Shown: positions 25,085 through 33,139, counted from the stretch's first letter. The stretch is 58,217 nucleotides of DNA from CAYHVH01 sp964360335 (GCA_964360335.1 CAYHVH010000003.1:1-58217); one strand, 5' to 3'. A program made the numbers and translations. Notes: a model not told the origin generated them from the letters alone.

Positions 25085-25840
25085 ATGCCGTTGTTGCTGA
25101 AAATTCTGCTCGCTTCGTTTCTCTCCGGCGTGGTTTCGCTTTTGGGCGGGATTGCCCTTTTGGGCAGAGCAGAGTGGGTCAGAAAATTTTCGATTCACTT
25201 CGTGACTTTTGCGGCTGGCGCTCTGCTTGCGGCCGCTTTTTTGGATTTGCTTCCCGAGGCCTTTGCTCTGCCGGATGCTTCGGCGGAAACCCTGTTTGGG
25301 TATGTTTTGGGAGGGATGCTGCTGTTTTTTCTTTTGGAACGGACGATCCTGAAATTTCATGCTCATCACCACGGCGATGATCCGGAGCATCACCACGCCA
25401 GCCCAATTTTGGTGCAGGTGGCCGATACAGCGCACAATTTTATTGACGGCATCGTGCTGGCGGTAGCTTTTTTGGTGGACCCGGCTTTGGGGATTGTGAC
25501 GACTGCCGCGGTCGGGGCCCATGAACTGCCCCAGGAGATCGGTGATTTTTCCGTGATGTTGCACCATGGTTACCGGCGCCGGACAATCCTCGGGGTCAAT
25601 GTTCTGTCTTCGCTCGCGAGTCTCCTGGGGGCCTTTTTGGCCTACCTGTCCCGCTCGTTTATCGAGCCGTATTTGCCTGTTCTTTTGGCCTTGGCCGCCG
25701 GACATTTCATTTATATCGCGGCCGTAGATTTAATTCCTGAAGTTTCGGCCAAGACCCGTCCGGACAGGATCTCGCATGTCATCGGCTTGCTGCTTCTAGG
25801 GGTCCTGGTGGTGTGGATCTTGGGACGTTTCTTGGAGTAG
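25085..25840 (+). CDS. ZIP family metal transporter
   Basis: A 251-residue polytopic protein with about eight membrane helices. A His-rich cytoplasmic loop (KFHAHHHGDDPEHHHAS) follows the third helix. The two transport-site helices are clear: VADTAHNFIDGIVLAVAF (HNFxDG) and AAVGAHELPQEIGDF (HExPQE). It moves Zn2+ or Fe2+/Mn2+ into the cytoplasm; selectivity is not readable. It follows rtcB closely but has its own -10 box. The stop is 18 bp before the cyclase start. Confidence 0.92.
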   Translation: MPLLLKILLASFLSGVVSLLGGIALLGRAEWVRKFSIHFVTFAAGALLAAAFLDLLPEAFALPDASAETLFGYVLGGMLLFFLLERTILKFHAHHHGDDPEHHHASPILVQVADTAHNFIDGIVLAVAFLVDPALGIVTTAAVGAHELPQEIGDFSVMLHHGYRRRTILGVNVLSSLASLLGAFLAYLSRSFIEPYLPVLLALAAGHFIYIAAVDLIPEVSAKTRPDRISHVIGLLLLGVLVVWILGRFLE

Positions 25841-25858
25841 TAACCAGATGAATTTTGC

Positions 25859-26530
25859 ATGAAATTTTTTGATATCAGTCTGCCGCTTGAGGAAGGGATG
25901 GCCTTTTGGCCCAGGGACACGAGATTTAGGCGCGAAGAATACCGCGGCACCGCGATTGTTTCGAAAATCACGATGTCCTCCCACGCCGGGACGCATATTG
26001 ACGCGCCGCGACATTTCTTGTTTGATAAAGGAACTGTCGATCAAATTGCAATTTCGAAATTGATTGGAAAGTGCCGTGTGGTGGAAATCCGACCTCTTCT
26101 CCCTTCGGTACCCTCCCCAGGCGTGGGGAGGGTGGCTGGAGGCCGGGAGAGGTCGAAACTCGACAACAGCATTACCGTCTCTATAGTTAAGAGATTCAAT
26201 ATCAAAGCAGGAGATAAAATTTTATTTAAAACCCGCAATGCCGAGCTGCTTAAAAAAACCAAGTTCGAAAAGAATTACGTTTCCCTGTCCCTTGAGGCCG
26301 CCCGATATTTAGCCAAGAAAAAAATCGACCTCGTGGGGATCGATTATTTCGGCATTGAGGCCAAAGGCAGCCCCGGCCACCCGGTTCACAAGGCGCTCCT
26401 CCGGGCGGGGATCGTCATCGTCGAGGGGCTGGATTTGCGCAAAGTAAAACCAGGTCGCTATAACCTGGTGGCGTTGCCTCTGAAGTTTATCGGCGGGGAC
26501 GGGGCGCCTACGCGGGCTATTCTTTGGTAA
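25859..26530 (+). CDS. Cyclase/kynurenine formamidase-like hydrolase (with in-frame repeat)
   Basis: A 223-residue metal-dependent amidohydrolase-like cyclase. The metal site HAGTHIDAPRHF at 42-53 is the defining HxGTHxDxPxH pattern. YVSLSLEAARYLAKKKIDLVGIDYFGIE and HKALLRAGIVIVEGLDL are the later family blocks. Residues 78-99 (ending GVGRVAGGRERS) are encoded by a 66-bp palindromic repeat (22 codons), inserted just after VVEIRP where relatives continue straight into the next strand. The frame is preserved. Substrate unknown; these enzymes act on N-formylkynurenine or related cyclic amides and esters. Confidence 0.85.
   Translation: MKFFDISLPLEEGMAFWPRDTRFRREEYRGTAIVSKITMSSHAGTHIDAPRHFLFDKGTVDQIAISKLIGKCRVVEIRPLLPSVPSPGVGRVAGGRERSKLDNSITVSIVKRFNIKAGDKILFKTRNAELLKKTKFEKNYVSLSLEAARYLAKKKIDLVGIDYFGIEAKGSPGHPVHKALLRAGIVIVEGLDLRKVKPGRYNLVALPLKFIGGDGAPTRAILW
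26090..26155 (+). repeat. Palindromic repeat, family A, inside the cyclase gene
   Basis: It runs from CGACCTCTT to GAGAGGTCG, with the core CCTCCCCAGG/CGTGGGGAGG; 66 bp, an exact multiple of three. It is read as residues 78-99, including PSPGVGRV and RERS. Confidence 0.92.
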
Positions 26531-26536
26531 GTGGCT

Positions 26537-26600
26537 CGACCTCTCTCCGCCGCGGCGGACCACCCTCCCCAGGCCTGGGGAGGGGTTGGGGGAGAGGTCG
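26537..26600. repeat. Palindromic repeat, family A, intergenic copy
   Basis: CGACCTCTC ... CCTCCCCAGG/CCTGGGGAGG ... GAGAGGTCG, about 64 bp. It lies between the convergent cyclase and gnd genes and fills the whole 72-bp gap. No separate terminator is seen, so its long hairpin may end transcription from either side. Confidence 0.88.
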
Positions 26601-26602
26601 TT

Positions 26603-27580
26603 TCATTTCTTGTATTTAACCTCGTGGCCGCCGAACTGCTTCCTAAGGAGCGCCACGATTTTGTTGGAAAGTTTTTGCTGATTTTTGGGGTTGCTTGATT
26701 CCTGCCGGATTTTGAAAGCGTCCTCAATCACTCGGACATCAACCCCGAGTTTTTTTGCCTCCTCGATCGTCCATTCGCCTTCGCCCGTATGGTGAATGTA
26801 GCCCGTGACTTTCTTCAAGTCTTCGGTTTCAAAGATGCGCTTGGTAAGTTCGATAAGCCACGATGATACCACCGATCCTTTGCTCCAGATTCCAGCAATC
26901 TGCGTGTAGTCGAGTTTGAATTTCGACGCCTCGAGGACTCCGAAGCCCTCGCCGATGGCCTCCATCATTCCATATTCAATGCCGTTGTGCACCATTTTGA
27001 CGAAATGTCCGGCGCCAGAGGGACCGACCAAGCCGTAATGCTTTCCATTCGACCTCTCCTGGTCTTCGACCACCCTCCCCAGGCCTGGGGAGGGGTTGGG
27101 GGAGAGGTCGCCGGCAGCTAAGGCTTTGAAGATCGGCTCTACTTTCGGCCAGACCTCTTTTCGCCCTCCGACCATCAGCGAAAAGCCGTTTTTTTCTCCC
27201 CAGACGCCGCCCGAAGTGCCGCAGTCAAAAAAGTGAACGCCGGATTTTGCGAGCTCTTTTGCCCGGCGCTGGGAATCGCGATAAAAAGAGTTCCCGCCGT
27301 CAATGACGACGTCCCCTTTGGACAGTTGTTTTACCAGGCCCTGCTTGAATAACATTTCGTCGAGAAGCTCTCCGGCCGGGAGCATCAGCCACAAAATTCT
27401 GGGGGCAGGTAAAGCTTTGATTAGCTGTTCCGGAGTTTGCGCGACCCTGCCGCCGAATCTCTTAAAAGCCGTGCGCGGCTCCTCACTTCTGTTCCAGGCA
27501 ATGACCTCAAATTTATTTTTATGGAGCCGCCTCGCGATCTGCATACCCATGCGCCCAAGACCTAGTATGCCAATTTGCAT
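26603..27580 (-). CDS. gnd: 6-phosphogluconate dehydrogenase, decarboxylating, short type (with in-frame repeat)
   Basis: A 325-residue enzyme of the short (YqeC/GntZ-like) type. It oxidises 6-phosphogluconate to ribulose-5-phosphate and CO2 with NAD(P)+. The nucleotide motif is GILGLGRMG (4-12); GTSGGVWGEKNGFSLMVGG (121-139), GPSGAGHFVKMVHNGIEYGMMEAIGEG (about 186-212, with the catalytic Lys and the Asn) and HHTGEGEW follow. Residues about 157-177, containing PNPSPGLGRVVEDQERS, come from a palindromic repeat at 27050-27110; relatives lack it. The stop of the HAD-like gene is 1 bp away, and the operon begins with zwf. Confidence 0.93.
   Translation of the reverse strand: MQIGILGLGRMGMQIARRLHKNKFEVIAWNRSEEPRTAFKRFGGRVAQTPEQLIKALPAPRILWLMLPAGELLDEMLFKQGLVKQLSKGDVVIDGGNSFYRDSQRRAKELAKSGVHFFDCGTSGGVWGEKNGFSLMVGGRKEVWPKVEPIFKALAAGDLSPNPSPGLGRVVEDQERSNGKHYGLVGPSGAGHFVKMVHNGIEYGMMEAIGEGFGVLEASKFKLDYTQIAGIWSKGSVVSSWLIELTKRIFETEDLKKVTGYIHHTGEGEWTIEEAKKLGVDVRVIEDAFKIRQESSNPKNQQKLSNKIVALLRKQFGGHEVKYKK
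27050..27110 (-). repeat. Palindromic repeat, family A, inside gnd
   Basis: CGACCTCTC to GAGAGGTCG on the plus strand, about 61 bp, core CCTCCCCAGG/CCTGGGGAGG. Read on minus it encodes PSPGLGRV and QERS, the same peptide frame as in the cyclase and cytidylyltransferase genes. It lies 33 bp upstream (in gene order) of the KMVHNG active-site helix. Confidence 0.92.
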
Positions 27581-27581
27581 A

Positions 27582-28607
27582 TTATTTCTCCCCCTGATTA
27601 AGTATTTCGATGTTTTGCTTAATAAGGGGAATTACTTCTTCAGGAGATTTCCCAAGGGCTTTTGAGGCTGCGTGAAGGAGGGAGCTGTAGATGGCGGCAG
27701 TTTGTTCACGGCGCATCTCAATGTTGTTGGAGATTACTCCGTCGAAATCTACAAAGACGTGTGCTCCGTCGAGTATTGCTCCGAATTTTTTCTCATCCCC
27801 AAGATCCCCAAACGAGTCGATGCCGTTCAGTTTCTCCTTTGAGATTCTCAGCTGTTCTGCAGATTGCGCTCTTACTTTTTGTCCCTCGCGGCTGTAGGCC
27901 GCCCAAATAGGTACGAATTCCACTTTGGCTGGATCAAACTGAGCTGCGATTTTTTTTGCTTCTTCGAGATTTCTCCGTAGGTCTTCCACTACCACGATTT
28001 TTATTTTTCCTTTAGGGTCTTTTTCTTGGAGTGCCGAAATATACTGACGTAACCGCTCGAGTTTATCGCCCCCGACCATGTAGGAGGTTTTATCTTTCAT
28101 GAATCGTTTTGCGTTTTCTCTGCCTTTACCGGCCACAAGACCTCTGTAAAAATCCTCGATGGTTCTGGAACGGGAAATTTTGCCGGGCTGATACCCCGTA
28201 GACTCGGTGTCTCCCGATGACCACATCACGAGTTTTTTTATCTTATCGCCGTATTTTTCACCAAGTTCTCGAAGGTTGTCTTGGCTCGGATAACGCAAAC
28301 GATCTTCTCTCATAGGAATCCTATGCAGACCGCTAATCATATTGTTTTCAAAAACACGAAATTCTTCATGGTTTTCCGATGGATCCCGCTGGAGTGTTTC
28401 TTTCCAGGCGCGGTTGGCAAATTTACGATAATCCATTTCCCCCTCGGACTCAATGGCCACTTGCAGTTCGAAAAAATAGCCAAACTCCGGGTCGGTTTCC
28501 GACAAAGCATGCCGGTCGACTGTTTCGCTAGGGTTTATTTTTGTCTCAGCCTCTTCTAGCTTTCGCAGAGCGTGCTGGCGAGCTTCGGAAAAATTTTCAG
28601 GATTCAT
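27582..28607 (-). CDS. HAD-like protein with permuted motif order, between zwf and gnd
   Basis: A 341-residue protein I do not recognise as a named family. HAD-type motifs are present in the order II, III, IV, I: LVMWSSGD at 126-133 (motif II Ser/Thr), Lys182 in GGDKLERL (III), VVVEDLRRN at 205-213 (IV), and FVDFDGVISNN at 285-295 (motif I with D287 and D289). Normal HAD proteins have motif I at the N-terminus, followed by a helical cap. Here the cap-like helical region (about 40-120) comes first and motif I last, as expected of a circular permutation. The gene lies 9 bp after zwf and 1 bp before gnd. It may be a phosphatase, or cover the missing 6-phosphogluconolactonase slot. Confidence 0.6.
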   Translation of the reverse strand: MNPENFSEARQHALRKLEEAETKINPSETVDRHALSETDPEFGYFFELQVAIESEGEMDYRKFANRAWKETLQRDPSENHEEFRVFENNMISGLHRIPMREDRLRYPSQDNLRELGEKYGDKIKKLVMWSSGDTESTGYQPGKISRSRTIEDFYRGLVAGKGRENAKRFMKDKTSYMVGGDKLERLRQYISALQEKDPKGKIKIVVVEDLRRNLEEAKKIAAQFDPAKVEFVPIWAAYSREGQKVRAQSAEQLRISKEKLNGIDSFGDLGDEKKFGAILDGAHVFVDFDGVISNNIEMRREQTAAIYSSLLHAASKALGKSPEEVIPLIKQNIEILNQGEK

Positions 28608-28616
28608 ATAAACAGT

Positions 28617-30047
28617 TTAATTCAGCCACTGACGGCCGTCCTTTTGAATTAATTTTTCCGCTTGCTTTGGTCCCGCCCCTTCCGGTTCATATTCAATCGG
28701 TTTTTTCCCGCTGGAATATTTCTTTAGAACGTCGATATACTTCCATGCCGCTTCGATTTCGTCCGAGGAAGCGAACAGCCGCTGGTCCCCTTGCATGAAG
28801 TCAAGGAGGAGGCGTTCGTGGGCATCGGGAATTTCCGGAGCCATAAAGGCATCGTAGCCCAGAGCCAGGCGGACGGGGTGGAGCCGGACGCCGAAGCCGG
28901 GATATTTGACCTGCAGCTCTAGGTAAATCCCCTCATTTGGCTGAATCTGAAAGATCAGTTTGTTTAAAGGATGCTTCGTCCCAAATAACCGAGAAACCAA
29001 CGGTTTGAAATGCAAGGAAATTGAAGTGCTCTTTTTGGTTAGTCGTTGTCCGGTTCGGAGATAAAAAGGGACGTCTTGCCAGCGCGGGTTGTCGATAAAC
29101 AGTCGCGTGGCCGCAAAGGTTTCTACCCGCGATGCAGAAGCAACGTTTGGCTCTTCCCGATAGCCCTGGTACTGACCGATCACCAAATATTTTTGCAAGT
29201 CGGTCTTACTGGGTTGGCGGATTGACCCAATGAGGCGGGCGCGCTGCGCCCGGATCTCCTCTGCCGAGAGGCCCGTGGGGACATCCATCGCCACGAGCGC
29301 CAAAAGTTGCAGCAGATGACTTTGCACCATGTCCCGTATCGTTCCGACCTGCTCGAAATACGAACCCCGCTCGTTGACCCCTACGTCCTCCAGCACGGAA
29401 ATTTGCACCTGGTCAACATATTCGCGATCCCATAGCGGTTCGAAAATCCCGTTGGCAAATCTGGTCGCAAAAATATTTTGGACGGTTTCTTTGCCAAGAT
29501 AGTGGTCGATCCTATAAATTTGTTCTTCCTGAAAATATTTACCCAAAGTGCCGTCGAGCTTTTGAGCCGATTGCAGATCCAGGCCAAACGGCTTTTCCAG
29601 GAGGACCCGGACTTTTCGTTTGTGGATTTGACACCCGATGAGCAATCCGGATTTCTTCAAATCTTCGGAGATCGACGCATAGTGCGTGGGGAGCGTGGCG
29701 AAATAAAAAAGCCGATTGGCGCAGGAGTGGCCCCGTTTTTCGATGTCATGGAGTCTCTGGGCGAGCGCCTGGAAGTCCTCGGTACTGGTAAAGTTGCCGG
29801 GATGGTAGAAAACTTGTTTGGCGAACCTCGGCCAGTTTTTGTGTTCAACTTTGACCCGTTTCCGGAAAGCCTCGTCGGAAAACTGTCGGCGGGAAAAGCC
29901 GATGACCGTGAAATTTTTTGGCAGCAGGCGGTGATCAAATAGGTGAAACAAGGCCGGGATGAGCCGCTCGGAAGCCAGTTCCCCGGACGCGCCAAAAATC
30001 ACAAGGATCGTGGGGTCGATTTTGGGCTGAATTTGGTTTTTACTCAT
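28617..30047 (-). CDS. zwf: Glucose-6-phosphate 1-dehydrogenase
   Basis: A 476-residue enzyme oxidising glucose-6-phosphate to 6-phosphogluconolactone with NADP+. The coenzyme motif VIFGASGELASERLIPALFHL is near residue 17 onward (GASGxL), and the substrate/catalytic signature RIDHYLGKETVQN carries the base His. PFYLRTGQRLTKKST is the conserved C-terminal block. Length is normal. It is the first gene of a three-gene minus-strand operon with the HAD-like gene and gnd, so the oxidative pentose phosphate branch is present apart from a recognisable lactonase. A TAAACT hexamer lies near 30066 and may belong to its promoter. Confidence 0.95.
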   Translation of the reverse strand: MSKNQIQPKIDPTILVIFGASGELASERLIPALFHLFDHRLLPKNFTVIGFSRRQFSDEAFRKRVKVEHKNWPRFAKQVFYHPGNFTSTEDFQALAQRLHDIEKRGHSCANRLFYFATLPTHYASISEDLKKSGLLIGCQIHKRKVRVLLEKPFGLDLQSAQKLDGTLGKYFQEEQIYRIDHYLGKETVQNIFATRFANGIFEPLWDREYVDQVQISVLEDVGVNERGSYFEQVGTIRDMVQSHLLQLLALVAMDVPTGLSAEEIRAQRARLIGSIRQPSKTDLQKYLVIGQYQGYREEPNVASASRVETFAATRLFIDNPRWQDVPFYLRTGQRLTKKSTSISLHFKPLVSRLFGTKHPLNKLIFQIQPNEGIYLELQVKYPGFGVRLHPVRLALGYDAFMAPEIPDAHERLLLDFMQGDQRLFASSDEIEAAWKYIDVLKKYSSGKKPIEYEPEGAGPKQAEKLIQKDGRQWLN

Positions 30048-30122
30048 GTCTAGTAGATGTAGTTTATCATAGACTATCCTATTTCAAAAAGATTGTCCTT
30101 CGGCAGTTGGAGCTTTAGGTGC

Positions 30123-30151
30123 TTGCCAAGTTCGTGAAAATGTACTAAGCT
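30123..30151 (+). promoter_or_regulatory. Promoter, TTGCCA-N17-TAAGCT
   Basis: TTGCCA (30123-30128), 17 bp, TAAGCT (30146-30151), then a leader of about 28 nt with AAGGAGG before the ATG at 30186. The same -10 is used at 38806. Confidence 0.65.
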
Positions 30152-30185
30152 AGTTTTCTGCTTTCCAAACGACAAGGAGGAGCAA

Positions 30186-30575
30186 ATGCAGTACCTTTGG
30201 GCTATCTTGATTTACTCGGGTGTTGCTCTTGGTGTTCGACTCGTCGTCTTTCGGCCTGTCTATTGGGACGGCATCAGGGAAGAAGCGCGGTGGTTCCTCC
30301 ACGCTTTGCTTTGGCCGTTCTTGGCGTTTGCTATGATTTTTGACTTTCTCGCACCTTGGAGCGAGCGCCTGGCAGTTTTTTTGCTTTGGGCAGGCGGTGG
30401 GTTCGGTCTTTACCTGAACCTTTGCCCTCCGGTGCCGCGAGTTTGGTTTTGGGTGAGCTATTTCCTAGCTTTTTTCGCAATGTGCCTTTGGGCCGTGATC
30501 GCGACGCTTTGGGCGAGCTTACCCGTTTGGATAATTCACCTGAAGCGGAAACTCAGGGGAAAACGCCAGCCGTGA
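30186..30575 (+). CDS. Small polytopic membrane protein, function unknown
   Basis: A 129-residue protein with about four hydrophobic segments: ILIYSGVALGVRLVVF, ALLWPFLAFAMIFDFLA, LAVFLLWAGGGFGLYL and FWVSYFLAFFAMCLWAVIATL, and a basic tail (LKRKLRGKRQP). Trp is unusually frequent. The start has a strong AAGGAGG ribosome-binding site 6 bp upstream and a good TTGCCA/TAAGCT promoter, unlike most genes nearby. No family recognised. Confidence 0.7.
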   Translation: MQYLWAILIYSGVALGVRLVVFRPVYWDGIREEARWFLHALLWPFLAFAMIFDFLAPWSERLAVFLLWAGGGFGLYLNLCPPVPRVWFWVSYFLAFFAMCLWAVIATLWASLPVWIIHLKRKLRGKRQP

Positions 30576-30630
30576 CTCTCAAAAAGTGGGTATTTTGGGA
30601 GTTGCGGCTTTTCAATTTGCGGGAGGGAAA

Positions 30631-31692
30631 CTATTTTAGATATTGGTCAAAAAACGCCACAGACCGCGCCATGGCCGCCCCGAACGCTTGGGAGAGGTTG
30701 TGGTTGGCTCCACGGTAAGTGTACAGTTCCGCGATTCCACCCGCCCGCTCAATTTTTTGTTTCAGGTCCTCGGAATAAAGTACCGGAACGCGTTCGTCGG
30801 CTAGCCCATGGTGGAGCTGTACCGGGCCGGACAGGTCGGCAAGGTAAGAGGTCGGGGCCACGGACTGCCAAAACTCGGGATTTTCCTGCCAGGTGCCGTA
30901 TTGATTGATGAGTTCCTGTCGGCGATTGGTGCTCAGACTATAGGGCGAGGGGACGGCGGGATTATTGTTGCGCAGTCGCCGGATGCGGTTGCGCCAAGCT
31001 TCAAACAATTCATCGTGAGTCGCCGTGAGTCCTGCCCAAACCACGCCGACCTTGATGTCTGGGGAGACCACCATGGAGGCAATCGTGAGATGCCCGCCCA
31101 TGGAGTGTCCCCACATCCCGATTTTTTCGGGATTAATATAGGGCAGTTTTTGTACTGAAGACACGGCGTTCAAAATATCAGTCACATAACTCGGGGAATA
31201 CCAGCCGCCATCCGGATCCCCCTCTGACTCTCCGTGACCTCTGTAATCAGACTTGAAAACGACATAGCCGCGCCTGGCGAAGTAATCGACATATGCCGCA
31301 TAGCGCTCGGCCGTTTGGTATTGCGCCGGAGGGATCGAGCCGTGATTGAAGATAATTGCCGGCCATCCGCCTTGCAGCTCCTCGCCTTTTGGCACCGTGA
31401 GAAGCGCGTAAACCTTGAAGTCGTCCGAAAGGTACGAGACAACATACTGTCCATAATTTGGTTTCGCTGTCAGAGTTTGTTCTACAACGATGTCACTGCC
31501 GGGATAGTCCCGATCCCGCATCGCTTCAATAGTCAACGGATGAGGGGACGCACCCGGCCCTGCTTCGTCTTCTGGATTAATTTCTTGATTGGGTGCTTTC
31601 CAAATCTCCTCGCGCGATAAACCAAACCAGGCCACAGAAGCTGCGGCGGCGATAAAGATGCCGACAAAGGAGACTATCGTTTTTCGTGACAT
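30631..31692 (-). CDS. Alpha/beta hydrolase, prolyl-oligopeptidase/acetyl esterase-like, exported
   Basis: A 353-residue serine hydrolase. The N-terminus (MSRKTIVSFVGIFIAAAASVAWFG) is a signal peptide or membrane anchor. The nucleophile is in GMWGHSMGGHL (GxSxG), the acid in HHGLADERVP (LADERVP) and the base His in YRGANHNL. The DYRGHGESEGD segment is the oxyanion-side loop. The order fits S9-type peptidases or acetyl-xylan-type esterases acting outside the membrane. It lies 1 bp after the LUD gene stop on the same strand; the two may be one operon. Confidence 0.85.
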   Translation of the reverse strand: MSRKTIVSFVGIFIAAAASVAWFGLSREEIWKAPNQEINPEDEAGPGASPHPLTIEAMRDRDYPGSDIVVEQTLTAKPNYGQYVVSYLSDDFKVYALLTVPKGEELQGGWPAIIFNHGSIPPAQYQTAERYAAYVDYFARRGYVVFKSDYRGHGESEGDPDGGWYSPSYVTDILNAVSSVQKLPYINPEKIGMWGHSMGGHLTIASMVVSPDIKVGVVWAGLTATHDELFEAWRNRIRRLRNNNPAVPSPYSLSTNRRQELINQYGTWQENPEFWQSVAPTSYLADLSGPVQLHHGLADERVPVLYSEDLKQKIERAGGIAELYTYRGANHNLSQAFGAAMARSVAFFDQYLK

Positions 31693-31693
31693 A

Positions 31694-32305
31694 TCAAAAT
31701 CCCAGTTTTTCTTTCACGAGAATGAGCTTGAGCCGGCCAGATTCTATCTCTTTGTTGACGATCAGTACTTTACTGACATTGCTGCCCATGCCGTAGGCTT
31801 TCCTGGCCCTCGCGTCTTCAAGAGGCAACACGTATTCATAAATGCGTTTGAAGCCGTCCTCCCGGTCTTTCACGATTTTTTGCGCTCCCACCACCCAGAT
31901 CACATGCCCTGCCCCATAGGCGTAAGCTGGCAGTTGCGACCCCGTGTTCGAGGCGATTAGCAGCTGGCCTTCTTGGGTTACGGCATGCACACTGCCCAAA
32001 GCAAATGCCGGCGCTGCGCCATATTTTTTCTTATCTTGGGCAGGTATTTGTTTGTCCAGAAGTTTCTCCCGCACCGGCTTATAACCACCTGATTCATTTA
32101 CCTCTTTTGCAATTCCAGTTGTCTCAAGGGTTTGAGAAGACATAGTCATCACTTCCACCCCCGGTGGCAGAAGTTCGAGCGCCTTTTGTCTGGCTTCCGC
32201 AGCATTTTCGACTACAAAAACCTCGATGCCGCTTCGGCGCAAAGCTTCAGCGGTCTTATTAATAATCTCTTGAGATGGGATTTGATCGTATTTCATCATG
32301 TTCAT
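31694..32305 (-). CDS. LUD domain protein (LutC/YkgG-like)
   Basis: A 203-residue protein with the lactate-utilisation LUD domain fold: MMKYDQIPSQEIINKTAEALRRSGIEVFVVENAAEARQKALELLP, then GVEVMTMSSQTLETTGI, and the C-terminal AFALGSVHAVTQEGQLLIASNTGSQLPAYAYGAGHVIWVVGAQKIV. The SNTGS and G-rich AYAYGAGH segments are typical. No LutA/LutB partner is in the window, so a stand-alone role is likely. It overlaps the DUF134 gene by 4 bp (ATGA). Confidence 0.82.
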   Translation of the reverse strand: MNMMKYDQIPSQEIINKTAEALRRSGIEVFVVENAAEARQKALELLPPGVEVMTMSSQTLETTGIAKEVNESGGYKPVREKLLDKQIPAQDKKKYGAAPAFALGSVHAVTQEGQLLIASNTGSQLPAYAYGAGHVIWVVGAQKIVKDREDGFKRIYEYVLPLEDARARKAYGMGSNVSKVLIVNKEIESGRLKLILVKEKLGF

Positions 32306-32577
32306 TTGACAATTTTTATGGCCTTGCCGTGAATTAAAGCTTCGGTTACTTTTTTGTAAGCTCCGGACAGCACGCGCTGAAAAGTGCTCTGGGAAACGCC
32401 CATGGCCTTGGCCGCTTGGGTTTGGTCCAAGCCTTTGAGGTTTTTGAGCCTCAAGGCCTCGGCTTCTTCTTCGCTCAACTCAACACAATCAAGCGGGCCG
32501 CAAGCCTTTCCTTCTGGCCGAAAATCCCGGAACCTTGGGCAATACCCGATTCGGTAATGACAGCGCGGGCGAGTCAT
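32302..32577 (-). CDS. DUF134 family helix-turn-helix protein
   Basis: A 91-residue protein counted from the ATG at 32577 (the frame is open 14 codons further up). The start TRPRCHYRIGYCPRFRDFRPEG has a Cys/His-rich segment, followed by the sigma-70 region 4-like HTH LSEEEAEALRLKNLKGLDQTQAAKAMGVSQSTFQRVLSGAYKKV. This is the DUF134 arrangement, proposed as a DNA-binding regulator, often associated with small metal- or nitrogenase-accessory-like proteins. It overlaps the LUD gene, so it may control this group. Confidence 0.85.
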   Translation of the reverse strand: MTRPRCHYRIGYCPRFRDFRPEGKACGPLDCVELSEEEAEALRLKNLKGLDQTQAAKAMGVSQSTFQRVLSGAYKKVTEALIHGKAIKIVK

Positions 32578-32763
32578 AAAAAATTGAAAGTTAATGGTAA
32601 AATTGTTAAGTAAACTCATGGGAAAGCTCCCCGGCCCTCCTCCCCGCCTGCCGCGAATTATCTTTATTAGCAGGCTGACACAAGACGCATGCGAGGAGCT
32701 AAATTAGTAAATTTTACGGCGGGCAGGCAAAATTTGAGGAGGACCGGATCATCGGGCTTTCCC

Positions 32764-32940
32764 TTATTTGTCCTCCAAGTCCTCGTCTTTTTCTTTCTCC
32801 AAGGACTCCTTGAGGTGCTTGATGGTGGCGAGCTTTGCTTCCAGGACCTTTTTGTGCTCCTCCAGAAAGACCTTCCGGTCCTTTTTGGAAACCAGGCCGA
32901 ACGGCTCGCAATAGCCGCCGCACATACCTGCGCGATACAT
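32764..32940 (-). CDS. 58-residue Cys-containing coiled-coil protein (short)
   Basis: An ATG at 32940 and a TAA at 32764 give 58 codons. The N-terminus MYRAGMCGGYCEPFG has two Cys four residues apart with Gly and Pro, and the rest is a charged coiled coil (FLEEHKKVLEAKLATIKHLKESLEKEKDEDLEDK). The plan resembles DUF5320-like small proteins that accompany DUF134 regulators. An alternative frame (32714-32923) on the same strand has no such order. Metal binding is a guess. Confidence 0.62.
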   Translation of the reverse strand: MYRAGMCGGYCEPFGLVSKKDRKVFLEEHKKVLEAKLATIKHLKESLEKEKDEDLEDK

Positions 32941-33073
32941 AAGTTTTTGCTTTCTAAATTAGCTTATCTCGTCTGGCAACCTCGACCATGAGTTGCCTTC
33001 TGTTTTGAATATATACCCAAAACTAGGGAATGTCAAGGCAGGCAAAAACCCCCGTTCGACTAACGCCCAGGGC

Positions 33074-33126
33074 AAAAAGAAAGCCCGGGTCCCGGAATCG
33101 TCCATCGGAACGATTGGAACCCGAGC
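33074..33126 (-). terminator. Rho-independent terminator of the DUF2934-like gene
   Basis: On minus, GCTCGGGTTCC and GGACCCGGGC are the arms of a long imperfect hairpin with inner arms CGTTCC/GGACGA, followed by TTTCTTTTT. Confidence 0.7.
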
Positions 33127-33139
33127 GGTGGCAATGTGG

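Noticed and set aside
32714..32923. 69-codon minus-strand frame near DUF134
   Set aside because: The other minus frame (32764-32940) has an ordered Cys motif and coiled coil; this one is low-order and overlaps it.
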